DNA of 64,000 bases, from the NCBI GenBank assembly GCA_033439685.1, contig JAUEDM010000002.1:62001-126000 (forward strand). The letters run 5' to 3'. Below are positions 1-11,695 of this stretch, in pieces. Position 1 is the first letter of the stretch. Each line of letters starts with the position of its first letter. The DNA is from Apodospora peruviana. Its lineage: Eukaryota; Ascomycota; Sordariomycetes; Sordariales; Lasiosphaeriaceae. A program made the translations under genes and the position numbers. The notes beneath the pieces were generated by a model. It ran no database searches. It was not told the DNA's origin and saw only the letters and a list, made by a program, of their open reading frames with translations.

Positions 1-2115
1 CTTGCTGTGGTGTGCTCTCCGCTGACTCACGCTGCTCGGTGTCACTATTATCCTCCTCCTCCGACATACTCTCCATTCCATCCTCGACTTGAGTAGTCCC
101 GGCATCGCGCTGCACATCCGGAAGCAGACAGCAGAGCAGTGCGGCGAGCACGCTGACGCCCACAAACCCGAGCAAGCGATTCGCGAGCGCCATCTCGCTG
201 TTCCCCGTCCGGCCCACGATGGCCCTGATGGTGATGGCGCCGACCTTACCCGTCGCCGCGGCCACGCCGTAGAAGCTGCCCCGGTAGACGGTGGGAAACA
301 ACTCAACGGCCAGAATCAAGATGACCGTCTTGGGCCCCACGGTGAAAAAGAAATGCATGACTCCAAAAAAGATGATCGTCACAAGGTGCGATTGGCCGGC
401 CTGAAAGGACGCGTAGAGAGTCGAGCCCGTGATGGCAAACAGGACACCCAGGAAAACAAATGTGACGATCAGGATGCGCTTGCGCCGGAACCGGTCGATG
501 ATGCACACCAGCGCAAAGTTGCCGAGCAGCGAACCGATCGAGACCACCAGCATCGAGCGGATGGCGTTTTGTTCTAGGATCTGCGAGATGGTCTTGGTCT
601 GGTCCGGGTCGGTCCGCCAGCTGTCGTATTCGGGGCAATGTTGTGTTGTGACGGCTGCTGCTCGTCGTTCGGCAGAGCTGCTGCTGCCGGCGGCCACTGC
701 GGAAGATGACGACGACGACGGGTCATGCCAGAGAGTCGCTAACGCCGCCGGTGACTCCATGGAGATGCCGTACCATAGAATGTCCATCATCAGCCAGAGG
801 AGGGATATGACGACAAGGTCGGACCCGGCTCGAGTGTTGCACAGATACTTGGTTGCTCCACCAAACCACTTTCGGTACCAGTGCCGCGTGTCGCCGCCGT
901 CTGTTTCCTTATTGCTGCCGGCGCTACCACCGTTATTTTCGGTGGCCCTCCTCTCTTTGAGGTATTTGGCAACCTCTACCTCGGCGGCCGACCCTTTCCG
1001 CTGCGGGTAGAGGTGCAGCGCGGATCGTATAGCCTTTGGGATGTCCCCCTGGATGCCCGAGTGGAACCTCGCGGTCTCGGGGATCTGCAGTCGGAAGATG
1101 ACGGCGATGGCGGCCGGGATGAGCACAACACCCGTGGTTGCTCGCCAGATCTTGTCGATCTCGAGTCTAGACATGTTGCTATCTGGGTCCATGTTGTCCG
1201 CCGGCAGTCGCCCAAGGGACCTGGCAATGCCGACGGCGGCCAAGCCAACTGCCGGGGCTAGCAGTCGAGCAAAAGCCTGCATGGCATAGACACCGGCAAG
1301 CATCCTGCCCCTGGACTTTGTGGATGACCACTCTGCGGCTATTATCGCAGATAACGGATACTGATTTTGGGGCTGCTGTTAGCATTGATGCCATGTGCAT
1401 GCATCATGGAAGGTTAAGTAAAACGAAAATAATAACTCGCCTCAGCTCCAATACCTATTCCCAACAGAAAGCGCCACCAAACGATCCAGTCATAAAAGTC
1501 CATCGAGGAAGAAGCCGGATTATTATTAGAATCATCAGAGGTAGTGACCATGAATCCTTCCGACGCCATGACAACGCCAAAAGTGGCAATAATCAAGGTT
1601 GCAAGCTCCAGTCCGTACAGCTTCTTACGGCCCCAGAGATCGGCGAGATGGCCACCCAACAACATTCCGACGGCGGTGCCGACGAGGGTGACTTCGTCGA
1701 TGGCCAGGCCGGCATCGTGGTTGAGGCGGCCGCACGGCTTGTAGACAAAGTACCAGGCCGGTTTGATGACGTTGGTCGCGAACAAGCTGTACGACGAGGC
1801 GAGGAAGCCGGACGCGGCGACGGCGTAGACTTTCCAGTTGAACTTGCCGCTGTCAATGATCTCGAGGACCTTGTTAAGCTTCTGTGGGCCTGGTGCCATG
1901 TACCGTGCGTCATGGGCCGGGTCTCGCCAGAAGGTACTCCAGAAACCTCTTGTCCATTGAGGAGGAGGCTTGTTTCTGGTGTTTGCGGGTGTGGGTTGGT
2001 CGGTTTCGTGACTCTGGCTCATTGGCGTGGTCGCACTTGTCTGGTCGACGTTTGTGTCGTTGTCAGTTGTTTCTCGTGTGTGGTATGCCGCCGTCTTCTC
2101 CGGCTGGTCCGTCAT
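1..2115 (-). CDS. Phosphate-permease-like MFS transporter, 3' end off the window
   Basis: Major facilitator protein of the fungal phosphate:H+ symporter (PHO84-like) type, expected in the plasma membrane. It starts with a hydrophilic Ser/Thr/Pro-rich tail of about 85 residues. Then come membrane segments with the MFS loop GGHLADLWGRKKLYGLEL and the family signature GIGIGAEYPLSAI, which forms when exon 1 is spliced to exon 2. Downstream are RGRMLAGVYAMQAFA, IPETARF and, near the end, ELFPTVYRGSFYGVAAATGK, a close match to the late-helix signature of Pi transporters. The acidic C-terminal tail (SMSEEEDNSDTEQ) is still open at base 1, so the stop codon lies outside. Exon 1 is 2115-1441 and exon 2 begins at 1360. 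Family is well supported; substrate is inferred from the family. It lies outside the halogenase cluster and has no AAACTCCG site nearby. Confidence 0.88.
1361..1440 (-). other. GC-AG intron of the phosphate permease gene
   Basis: 80-nt intron with donor GCGAGT instead of GTGAGT and a normal ATCAG acceptor. Only this junction gives the conserved transporter motif GIGIGAEYPLSA; no GT donor nearby restores the frame. Confidence 0.7.
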
Positions 2116-2696
2116 GGTTTACAACTTGTCCTTACGTGTAGACACAGTGTCTTGGGTACATGTAAGGCAAGTGAGATGCAAGTTATGAATTAAAGATAGA
2201 CGGGAAAAGGTCAACGGTAGTTCTTATCTGTGAGTTTTGTGTGCTCTTTCGAAAGACTTTGGCTGCCACGAGTGTCGGCTCTCAAGCCACTTTTTAAACC
2301 GAGGCGTTTGCGAACCAGCTGCGAGGCACACACACCACCAACCAACCCGACGAGAAAGCCTTCCAGCCATTATATGCAACACAGCCGCCGCCTCGGCGGC
2401 AAATACCAGCAAATCGTATCCCGGGCCCAGCACGTCATAAGGCAGAAACCTGGATCACACCGAAACTGCAGTATTTTAATATTTATCATTGGCACCAAGA
2501 TACCTGATAAAGGGTCTAGACCTCAGTTTTTGTTGCAGCCACCAAATGCCACAGCGGTCCTTGTGAGGCAGCAGGCTTGGGAGCCCTCAGGCTCTATCCT
2601 ACTGAGGTGTGCATCTTTCACTGAATCACTCAACCCACGTCATGTTCTCATAGCAGCGTTGATCCTACTGCCAACATTTGCATTGTCATTTATTAT

Positions 2697-2752
2697 AACA
2701 ACAACAAACAACAATAACAACAACAACAACAACAACAACAAACAACAACAAC
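2697..2752. repeat. AAC trinucleotide microsatellite
   Basis: Imperfect (AAC)n run immediately upstream of the start codon at 2759, in the 5' leader of the next gene. It produces artificial poly-Val/poly-Cys reading frames on the other strand that are not genes. Confidence 0.85.
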
Positions 2753-2758
2753 ACCGAT

Positions 2759-4657
2759 ATGGCCGAAGCAGCACTCGGAATCATAGGCTTGATACCCCCA
2801 ATAGTAAAATGTATTCTCACAATTTCGGATTTTTTCGACAGCGCGCAAGCAGCTCCCAGAGCCTTGCGCGACTTTCTGAGACAGGTTAAACGACTTGAGA
2901 AGCGCGCCAAGCGATTTGACGATATCATCAAACGATCCATGCCGCCGGGATTCCAACTGACAGCCGCCCAAAAGGAGGAGCTTGGGATAACAGAAATCGA
3001 AGATATCCTGAAAGAGGCGCGTGACTTGCTCGAGAGGTGGCAGTTGTCCAGCGTCGACCGCGGCCCATTGGGCAACATCGTTTGGCACCTAAGAGGGAAT
3101 CAGAAACACCTCGACAGGATGGGAGTATCCATCAGCAAGATCTATAATGAGATTTTTGACCAAGAATCGCTTGACGCCATCTTGTAAGCGCTGCTACCTC
3201 GCCCGTCTGGTTGCCCCAATAGACCAGACATGTACAGAGGACTGACATATTCTTTTGCAGAAACCAAGTGTATGATGGACAAAATGAGCAGCGGCGGCAT
3301 TCAATAAACCCCATATTTGACGCAGCGACAGGTGATAATACGCGCATAGCAGCAGCCAGGCTGCTGCCGACGTCGTCTCCGCGACGCGAGAGCACCCGGA
3401 CAACAATCCATGGACAGACTGTTGTTGCTGACGCCGACGATGAGGAGGTTGAAGTGGAATGGCCAGAACACTGGGAAGATATTCCCACTACCATGTAACG
3501 TGCTGCTGTCAATCAATCAAATTCCATCCAGTCCAGCCCCTAAACTAACCACCCACGGAACATAGGACCCTCAAAAGCTCAAGGGTAGATGCATGGCACC
3601 AAACCTTGACTTTCCACAGGTTCCAAGTCATGTTCGAGACCAAGAACGGCCGGATTCTTCACTTTGAATCTCAGGACAGAAGGACAAGAGCGAAACATAT
3701 AAGTAATAGTTTCCGCGTCACAATCCTGTTGATCGCAAAGCCGAACGGGTGTGTGTTTTCCACTGACTGACAACAACTAATCTCAGTACCTTATGATTCG
3801 ATTCCACTCACCGAAAAAGCAACCCCTCTGAAAAGCCACTTCCTATCCGGACACGTCGTTATTATTATTGACGACTCCGGCTCCGAAGACGAGTCCCACC
3901 ACGTCTACAGAGACGTGAGCCCAGCCTACACCTTCGACAAGACTAAATCCCGACGTCTGTTTCAGTCTTGCGCGCGCGGACGCGATCTGCTAGGCGAATT
4001 TTACGCCGTCCAAGTCAAGGCAGGAGGACACGTCGGTGGTGGAGATGGCATCGTGGCCAAGTGTCAATGTCTGCAGCTTTGGAGCAAGATACCACCACCG
4101 CTAAAGAGGGGGAGAACAGAAGAAGTGTCCGCGGTGACGGTGACGGCTGTGATGGCCACCACGCCAATAGTTACCATGAGCGTGCTGGCTTCGAGCTTGG
4201 ACGACGGACTAAAGCATCGGGAACTGGATTTGCGCGAGTACCGGCGTGATGCACTTTTCCAACCCGCGGGCATTCTAAGACGACGTACTTCCTCCGAGAA
4301 TATCGAGTTGTTGCCGTCTCCTGGTATCGGGACGCCGCCTGAGCTTGGGTGGCTCGCGATACGATTTCCCTCCAAGGCTGGTGAGTGATTACAAACCCAA
4401 GTTCCTTTGTGTGCATGTTTGTGTGTGTTAGACGCAACACCACCAGCGTCAATGTCGCCGATGATAACGCATATTGTTTGAGATGGGCACTATTCGTTAG
4501 TATGCTTTAGCTGACGCTTTCTTCTTTCTGGACAGAAGCTAAAAGGTTCGCGGGATGTTATGGAAAGATTCACCCGGCTAATAGCTCCAAGCCACCGAGC
4601 TTGATATGGGAACCACCGCAATATATGAAGTTAATAGTTGACGATGAGATAGAATGA
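2759..4657 (+). CDS. Orphan STAND-N-terminal-like protein, five exons
   Basis: Predicted protein of about 503 residues from exons 2759-3183, 3261-3494, 3566-3702, 3787-4380 and 4536-4657; frames join cleanly and the total is divisible by three. The third intron's donor is the least certain (GTAATA at 3703 chosen). The first 60 residues (MAEAALGIIGLIPPIVKC, then a basic helix with RQVKRLEKRAKRFDD) resemble the fungal N-terminal helical domain found on STAND/NLR-type proteins. No P-loop, NACHT or repeat domain follows. The rest is basic and low-complexity apart from one stretch with hydrophobic and acidic residues (VVIIIDDSGSEDE). Function unknown. It could be a signalling partner of NLR-like proteins (inference) or a lone derivative of that family. 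Transcribed toward the O-methyltransferase gene (convergent). Confidence 0.6.
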
Positions 4658-4933
4658 ATTCATCTAACCGTTGTTTCAGTATCCACGTTGAAAATTGAAC
4701 CCAGTATCCCGTATTAAGGGTAACGGACGACCAATGAATCCTTGGTGCTGTATGCTTTTGCTCCTTATTGCAATGTCAAATCATGAATCACCCTTCCTCT
4801 CCTCACATCGCAGTCTACGAATGATACCCCCAAGTATCGAAAGTGCTTCTTTATTTCAAACACATGTATCAACTACCTTAGGGTTCATTCCAAGTTCATG
4901 TCTCTCCAACTCCTCTTCCGTGGTACGTGGGTC

Positions 4934-6389
4934 TTAATTAGCAAGGAATCCAACCTCAATGATGCCATCGCCATCTCCAGGCGGCCCCCAGTATTTGAGA
5001 AACTGCAGCCCAGCTTTCTCACAAAGAGTCCGGAATTGACCCGCCGTTCGCTGGCTGCCGGCGTGAATGGCCATCATCCACCAGTCCATCTCGGCCTTCC
5101 AGGGCGGGCAATCTCTGTCCGGCAACACGCTCTCGGCAATGAGGATGCGCGAATATCCCGGCGTCATCGCCTCCCTAATATTGGAGAGAATCCGAACAAC
5201 GCCCTCGTCTGGCCAGTTGTGCAGCACGTGGTGAAGAAAGTACATTTTGGCACCTTTCCTCTCAATGTCAGCAAAACCATTCCGTGTTGCACTTCGTTTG
5301 AGAGAATCTTACCTTTGACAGGCTGTACATCAAAGAAACTGTGTCCAACAGGTTCGATGCGCGGGTTTTCGTGTCTATAGTCATCGATGACAGAAGGCAG
5401 ATCTTCTAGTATGAATCGACCCTTGGCGTCGGGAAACCTTTTGATGAACGTGTCCAGGTCGTGGCCTCGTCCGCCGCCCACGTCAACCAGTAGAGCATCG
5501 TTTTCGGACAGGCAAGCGTCCTGGAGTAAGTGGGTTTCGACGGGGAACCAGTTCGTCCAGTGGTTCTTTCTTCCGCCGCCTGTGCCGGACATGAAGGTGT
5601 TGAAGTTTGCTGAGCGCGCCGGGTCCTGCGCCCACCAGTCGAATGCAGTCTGTTTGACGCCGAAGGCGTGCTGGAATGGGCCGTCACTCTCGTCGTGGGG
5701 TGAGTGGTAGCCGTGCTCCCTGAAGTACTCTGGGAGCATGGCAAAGATGGGCAGGGCGACGTCGAACCTGGCGACTGGTTAACGACGCATGAGGCATTAA
5801 TGGAGAAAGGAAAGAAATACGCATACAGGTGCTTTATCCCGGCTTCAACTGGTTTTCGTGTTTTGACGATGTCGCCGATTGCAGTGGGTCGGAAGGAAAC
5901 ATCGTCAACTTGTTCAGCCCATCCCATTGAGTCCAAAATCCTGAGGATGCGGGCTGGGATAGGTGGAGTTAGCATTGCTGACTGGAGAAGAGCGTGAACG
6001 TGTGCAAGGTACGTACGTACCCATCAAAATAGGATCACATTTCGTCCTGGTTGCTAGCTCGTTGATGGTTTTTGGGTTATCTCCCTCTCCAAGATGGCTG
6101 AAAAGGTCCAAATCCACCGCAATCCGCGCCACGGTGCTTCGTACTGGCTGTCTCTCGGTTAGCACAGCGAATATCATGCTGTTCTCGTCAATGGAAGGCA
6201 ATGATTTACAAGAATCGCATTTAGCGGAACTGTTTGAGGCTTTTCCAGCAGCACATTCAGCTTGCGTACTGTCTTGAGCGCCTCCTTGCGTGCAGGCTCG
6301 TCATCGAACAGGCGGCCGGAGGCTGTGGTGTTGAGAGCCGTCAACTTCTCGATCAGGGTAGGAATAGCGGCATACTCGTTTGAGTCCAT
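4934..6389 (-). CDS. SAM-dependent O-methyltransferase (plant-type family 2)
   Basis: Transfers a methyl group from SAM to a hydroxyl of a small aromatic or polyketide-like substrate; cytosolic. An N-terminal winged-helix dimerisation part (ARIAVDLDLFSHL, RILRILDSMGWAEQ) precedes the Rossmann methyltransferase domain with the glycine loop LLVDVGGGRGHDL, followed by FILEDLPSVIDD. The catalytic His region is MYFLHHVLHNWPDEG, and the C-terminus includes ILIAESVLPDRDC. Several short introns interrupt it, near 6150-6200, 5960-6025, 5770-5825 and 5250-5310. The exact first junction is uncertain. The ATG at 6389 opens a plausible helical N-terminus. An AAACTCCG site and an AAACTCCC near-copy lie about 280-300 bp upstream. 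Clustered with oxidases and a halogenase, it probably methylates the halogenated product or a precursor (inference). Confidence 0.85.
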
Positions 6390-6669
6390 GTTGGCTGCGG
6401 ATCAATGCGTTCACACGTTTTAGGTAAAAGGATTAATTGCGTTTTGTGATGGGTACAGCACTGGACTGCAGTGCAAACGATGACCTTCTTACAGTCCTAC
6501 GGGATCTGCTAGGACCCATTTCAGGGGGTGTATTCGAGCAAATCCGGAGGAATGCCGCCGGACTAGACGCAACTGGCCGGCAATTGCACACGGTGAGTGC
6601 TCGGGTTATGGAGCTTGGCTGTTGGTTGTGTGTCACCTCCTGTCCAATTGGGATGGTTGCGTACTGGAG

Positions 6670-6690
6670 AAACTCCGACACGAAACTCCC
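6670..6690. promoter_or_regulatory. AAACTCCG element upstream of the O-methyltransferase
   Basis: AAACTCCG at 6670-6677 is followed after 13 nt (start to start) by AAACTCCC at 6683-6690. It lies 281 bp upstream of the O-methyltransferase start. Part of the shared cluster motif; a binding site for the Zn2Cys6 regulator is inferred, not shown. Confidence 0.5.
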
Positions 6691-7045
6691 ATTTCACCCA
6701 ACATTTTTTCTTATTGATGACACCGCCGTGCTGCCATAATTGCACAACATCATATAGCATACGAAAGGTGGTAACATGTTTGAAGAGCCTGGATGCTTCT
6801 CAAGAGACAAACATGTAATTTTCACACCTGCCTAGAAATGTGATTGCCTTCAGGAGATTTGAGTTTTTGATCGTTGTATAAGCCACGTCCATAGACCCCC
6901 AAGTCTCACCACAGCCTAGAATCTACTGCTTGATCTTGATACAAAAATGTGTACAGAGTGTACGGTTGACCACACCCATCACCGTCATCACTTTGCCTCA
7001 ATGAGTTTCCCATAACATCAGCTAGCTTCAGTTTTGCTGCTCCTG

Positions 7046-9183
7046 TTATTCATCCAGTTTGTATTCGGCAATGATTTTGCTCGCTGCCGTCTCCCCAATG
7101 AGATATGCCGTGGACTGTGTGTGGTTGCTGTCCATGGTTTATCAGCTCTGGCATCCTCGCCTCATGTTACTCGTCTAGGAGGGACTCTCACCTGGGAATA
7201 ATGGGCGCCACGCTCATATCAGCAACTCTCACTCCATCCAAGCCAAGGACCCTGAAATCAGGTGCAACGCATGTATCTCTTTCAGATGCCAGGCCCATCT
7301 TCATGGTCCCAGCAGCATGCCACAAATGCCCAAGGTTTGACTTGATGAACTCCTAACAAGATGGTCAGCACACCATTTTACCACATCCCGTCTCCTCGTT
7401 ATAGTGAATAGGCACGTACCAAAACATCCTTATCCTCTAAACTCTTCGGTCCAACAGCCAAGCCCGCCGTCGGTATGGTGGAGTTCTGTAGAAGCTGTGC
7501 GGTGCTTCGCACTGCGTCCATGGTAGCGTGCACATCATACGGATGCGACAACAGGTTCAGATCTATAGCAGGCGGAGTATTTGGGTCGCTGCTCTGGAGA
7601 AAGATTCGCCCAGTTGACATGCTGTTCATCATGACCACGCTTGCGTTCCAGAGAAAGCCATCACGAGATGGTTTTGGCGTGATGCGCTGAACCCACAAGC
7701 TATCAGTCTCATAAATATCGACAAAAATAAATATGGGGAAAATGCGCATACCGTGACCAGTTCGTAAGCAGGTGCCAGAGGATTGGACAAATGCTTCTGA
7801 GTTGCCGCATCAGCCGTAGCTAACTCGGCATATCCGGTTGTGTTGAGTTTACAGTATCCGCTGCAGGTACTGACGATGTCAGTATCTGTCGCAAGTGGCT
7901 GAGACGGTAATATGACGCCGTCTTTGACAGACGCAGCGAGCCGTATCATGGGATGATCCCGAAGATTGGTCCCAATGGCCGGCTGATCGAGGACAGCGCT
8001 GATGCCTAAGTTGGACAGCTCTTCAGCTGGACCAACGCCCGACAGGAGAAAGAGCTTCGGTGTGTCAATGGATCCAGCACATATGATGGTTTCTTTTGAT
8101 GAGTAATCTAGTTTTTGTCAGTCCATATCTTGCTTGGTATGTGTCTTGCTTGGTATGTGCAGAAAGGAGGCGCTTGTTTACACTTCTTAGCCCCTGAAAT
8201 CTCCACCCCCACTGCCCGAAGACCATCAAATAGCACCCGAGTCACAGGCGAGTCTGTCACTACATCGAGATTGCTCTGCTTGTCTGTCAGATACGCAGAG
8301 GCGGCTGTGACGCGCAGGCCGCCGTTGACGGTTCCCGCTGGGACTCCAAAGCCAATACACTGATCACCGCTGATGTCGGGGTTTAAGGGAAGCTAGTGTG
8401 ATGATTAGCCTCTTGGTGTCTTCCTTGGATGTTTTTCATAATGGGGAAAGAGAATAATACCCCATAAGCCTTCACGGCGTCTAGAATCAAGGGTAGAGTT
8501 GGATCCCACTCCGCAGAAAGGGTGGCATCGACAGGTCTGTCCGCAGGAGTCAGCATGCTTCTACAAGACACAGTGTGGACTAGTTAACTCACCCTTCCGT
8601 TCCATGGGTTCCTGGATTCGGTTGAGCATATTTTTTCATCTCTGTTGGTGTGTAGTCGTGAAAATTCTCAATCTTGCATAACCCTTCATCAGCAAGTTCC
8701 CCAAGCCAAAAGAAAATACGATGATTCGGTACCTTTTTCATTCTCGCAACAACATTCTCCCATCTCCACTCGTCATCACCCACAAGTCTCGCCCATTCAT
8801 CATACTCTGGCTTCGAACCGTAGTCCCAGACCCCGAGATTCGTCGCCGACGAGCCACCGAGTCCTTTCCCGCGGTGGTAGGCAAGTTCTCGTCCGTTGAG
8901 TGCTGCCTGCGGGGTGGTCTTGTAGCCGTAGTCAATGGCCAAGCCATGCGTAGCCCATAACATGAACCTCTCGCGTGCAAGTCTGAATTTGGGGTCGGCA
9001 TTGGTGCCCCCAGACTCGAGCAGCAGCACTGATGGTCTGGATCTGGTGTTGGCCAGACGAGACGCCACACTGCAACCTGATGGACCAGCTGTACCAACGG
9101 TTAGCGGGCTGGCTTGATTGATATTGGAGATTGTGAATGTTTACCTCCGACCACGATGAAATCGTACGTATCCGGATTCATGT
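7046..9183 (-). CDS. GMC-family FAD oxidoreductase
   Basis: Flavin alcohol oxidase/dehydrogenase of the glucose-methanol-choline family. Exon 1 (9183-9145) and exon 2 (from 9088) join to give the FAD-binding start DTYDFIVVGAGPSGCSVASR. Next come the conserved GKGLGGSSATNLGVW motif, the second GMC signature (ETIICAGSIDTPKLFLLSGVG) and the C-terminal catalytic segment HLWHAAGTMKMG. A last exon encodes SNHTQSTAYLIGETAA, which supplies the second active-site position (His/Asn pair). No signal peptide is visible, so it is probably intracellular. At least six introns, all short. The stop is TAA at 7046-7048. An AAACTCCG pair lies about 250 bp upstream. It probably oxidises an alcohol of the cluster product (inference). 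Domain completeness argues against a pseudogene. Confidence 0.87.
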
Positions 9184-9424
9184 TTGCCGTTTGGGTTGGG
9201 ATTCACCCACTGATGCACACTGATTTCGTGTGCAGTTCCTCAATGCTAGGCCGAACAAACACGAGTGAGATACCTAAGGTAGCTTCACGTGTGGATGCGA
9301 GACAGACAGCAAGTACCAAACATCTTTGCTCAGTAGTCAGCAAAGAGCCCTGAAATGGGTGGTGGACGTTGGTTCGTGGTGGAGCTTGCGAACGTGTGAG
9401 TGCGTCTGACTCCAAACTGGAACT

Positions 9425-9444
9425 CAACTCCGCCAAAAACTCCG
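9425..9444. promoter_or_regulatory. AAACTCCG element upstream of the GMC oxidoreductase
   Basis: CAACTCCG at 9425-9432 and AAACTCCG at 9437-9444, direct repeats 12 nt apart, 240-260 bp upstream of the GMC start codon. Confidence 0.5.
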
Positions 9445-9701
9445 ATAATTCTGCACTTGTATAATGTGGACAGACACCCAATTTTCACATTTTGATACGA
9501 TATCTTCTCTCTACCTTGGCAGTCATAGCATGTTCAACATCAATACATAGGCAGTCTACTGGCCATGTTTATAATAGATGACTTTGCGGATCGTCGCTTA
9601 ATATGAATCCTGTCCTGTGGGCGAGACTGAGATTGTCTAAAATTGGATAACATGGTCTCTTTACATTTGTGGAAACTCTGTAGTACCCATCAAGAAGTCC
9701 C

Positions 9702-11102
9702 TCATTTCAAGTTCATCTGCCTTGGGCTCGTGAAAAAGCTTCCCTCCTTTACATCCTCGTAATGGTTAGCATCGATGCAAGCCTTTGAAGCTCGCTTGCA
9801 GGGAATTTCCACACGCTCAATCATCTCATCCTCGTAGGCCTCGACAATCTTGCCGAGATTCAACCTGCCATCTACCACCGCCTGGCCATCAGGGATCTTC
9901 TTCTTCCCAATCAACATGTTCAGCAGATTCGCCACGTCAACCACCCCATGATTGACAGCTTCTCCGCGAACTGTGTGCCCACTGTTAGTTACCTCAGCCT
10001 CGCAAATGGAACCGAAAGGGGGTGACGTACATGGAGCAATAGAATGCGCAGCATCACCAACAAGCGTAACCCGTCCACCACGACTATCCCAGTCTCCCTT
10101 CCTGGGATACCACTCATAAAGCCCAATTTCGCGCATCTCAGCCGATTTTGGTATATCCATAACCATCTCCTTCAGACACTCAGCCCAGCCACTCGACAAC
10201 TCCTTGACAAGTGCCTGCCGCTCCTCATTCGTAGGCGGAATCGTTGGGGCCTTACCGCCACCGGGGTACGGGTCTTCGGTCGGCCAGCTGACCATCATAT
10301 GGCAGTCGGCAACCTTGACACCCGATTCCGGGCGCGGCATGTTCAGAAACGAGAACCAGAAGTACGTGTTGAGCTCAGGGTCGCCGCCCATGATGAGGTT
10401 AGGATCCAACTCCCGGATCCTGGCCACTTTTTCCAGAGGATAGTCTGTCCGAAAACCCATCATTCTGACCGGAAGCTGGAGATTCTTGGCTCGATCAGGT
10501 CCGCAGACCACGCGCCGCACAGCCGATGAACTGCCGTCGGCACCAACAAGCAGATTTCCCGTGGCGGACGTCCCGTCCGCAAAATGGGCCGTCACGGTGT
10601 TGTGGTCGGGCCAAGTCAGATCGGCCAGCTGCTTCGAGAAGTGCATGTCGATGCCCGTCATCAGGAGCTTGAGCAGCTTTTCCCTGGAAACGCGGGCGAT
10701 GCGCGATATGCTTCTTCTCTCGACAACAACCTTTGGCACGGCTGTGTGCAGGTTCAGGTACTGGAACTTGCCCAGCTGGCCTGTCTCTTCGCCGTGGGGG
10801 TTGCACAGACAGCCGGGGATCCCGTCGACGATGTCTTGCGGGACTGCATCTTCGAGGAAGGGTAACGACCAGTGGAACGAGAGGCTGTAGCCGCCGCCGC
10901 GGTAGAAGACGTCCGGGTCGCGCTCGTAGACTGTGAATGTGTACTTGATAGGGTAGGTTGCTGCCGCGGGGGATGCGTTGAACTTGCGGAGCCCCTGGGC
11001 CAGGATGAGGCCGGTTATTCCGCCGCCGATGATGAGGACGTGAACATTTTGTTGGGTTTGTTGGGGACTTGTTGGCCCGTTGCCGTTGGTGGCTGACGGC
11101 AT
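9702..11102 (-). CDS. FAD-dependent monooxygenase (PHBH fold)
   Basis: Flavoprotein hydroxylase of the aromatic/polyketide monooxygenase class, using NAD(P)H and O2. The N-terminal dinucleotide-binding motif is VHVLIIGGGITGLILAQGL, the middle motif LVGADGSSSAVRR, and the second FAD motif VTLVGDAAHSIAPF. The open reading frame runs 466 codons, but bases 9971-10030 are a 60-nt in-frame intron (GTACGT...CACAG). Removing it restores SIAPFRGEAVNHG, the usual DAAHxxxPxxGxG-type segment, and gives 446 residues. A Gln/Pro/Thr-rich leader of about 18 residues precedes the fold. No membrane segment is seen. Divergently transcribed from the halogenase with 593 bp between the start codons and two AAACTCCG sites in that gap, so the pair is probably co-regulated. 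Likely role is ring hydroxylation or an oxidative rearrangement (inference). Confidence 0.88.
   Translation of the reverse strand: MPSATNGNGPTSPQQTQQNVHVLIIGGGITGLILAQGLRKFNASPAAATYPIKYTFTVYERDPDVFYRGGGYSLSFHWSLPFLEDAVPQDIVDGIPGCLCNPHGEETGQLGKFQYLNLHTAVPKVVVERRSISRIARVSREKLLKLLMTGIDMHFSKQLADLTWPDHNTVTAHFADGTSATGNLLVGADGSSSAVRRVVCGPDRAKNLQLPVRMMGFRTDYPLEKVARIRELDPNLIMGGDPELNTYFWFSFLNMPRPESGVKVADCHMMVSWPTEDPYPGGGKAPTIPPTNEERQALVKELSSGWAECLKEMVMDIPKSAEMREIGLYEWYPRKGDWDSRGGRVTLVGDAAHSIAPCTSPPFGSICEAEVTNSGHTVRGEAVNHGVVDVANLLNMLIGKKKIPDGQAVVDGRLNLGKIVEAYEDEMIERVEIPCKRASKACIDANHYEDVKEGSFFTSPRQMNLK
9971..10030 (-). other. In-frame 60-nt intron of the FAD monooxygenase gene
   Basis: Donor GTACGT, an internal CTAAC branch site and acceptor CACAG. 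Retention adds 20 unrelated residues inside the FAD motif, so splicing is strongly favoured; retention would not shift the frame. Confidence 0.75.
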
Positions 11103-11297
11103 TGTGATGATGTGGTTGTTGTGAGATCTAAGATGCGTAGTGGAAGGGTGAACGGTAACAGTGTAATTGAGCTATCACTTGAACTACCGCTGATAACATA
11201 TTGTGTTTTAGTTTGCTACTAGATAATTAACACATGGATCAACATCAATTTGGTGTTCAAACTCGGTGTCTGGTATGATGGTGGATGTAACCATAGA

Positions 11298-11360
11298 AAA
11301 CTCCGTCCAATCCAGTCCCGAAGGCATCTCCAACTCGTCAGATGCACGCTAAAAACTCCG
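11298..11360. promoter_or_regulatory. Two AAACTCCG elements in the monooxygenase-halogenase divergent promoter
   Basis: AAACTCCG at 11298-11305 and 11353-11360 in the shared intergenic region, on the same strand and 55 nt apart. They lie about 200-250 bp from the monooxygenase start and about 340-400 bp from the halogenase start. Confidence 0.5.
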
Positions 11361-11695
11361 ACCCGGTGCGATCAGTCCTTCACTTGCATGTGCTCACCAT
11401 CGAATCGGACTGGAGAAAATTGGCCAGAACATGGTCTGATTCGCTCTCGTTGAGAAAGTCCAGTTCACCACCAACACACCGTAACAGTCATCTCGGACTC
11501 CACATTATGGGATTCCGCTATTTGATCCCCGCTTGGGGCGATATCGAGAGAGAGGCCTGGAGTGTTGGTGAAAGGGATATAGATGCTAGAACCACGAGTC
11601 ATAACCACCACTTTATTGATTGTGATCCAGTTTCTCCCAATATCTCTTCTCTAGCTGAACTATTGTAATTTATCCTTAACAACTACACCGACATA

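Noticed and set aside
2230..2889. 219-codon plus-strand frame upstream of the STAND-like gene
   Set aside because: Contains the AAC microsatellite and overlaps the better-supported start at 2759 in another frame.
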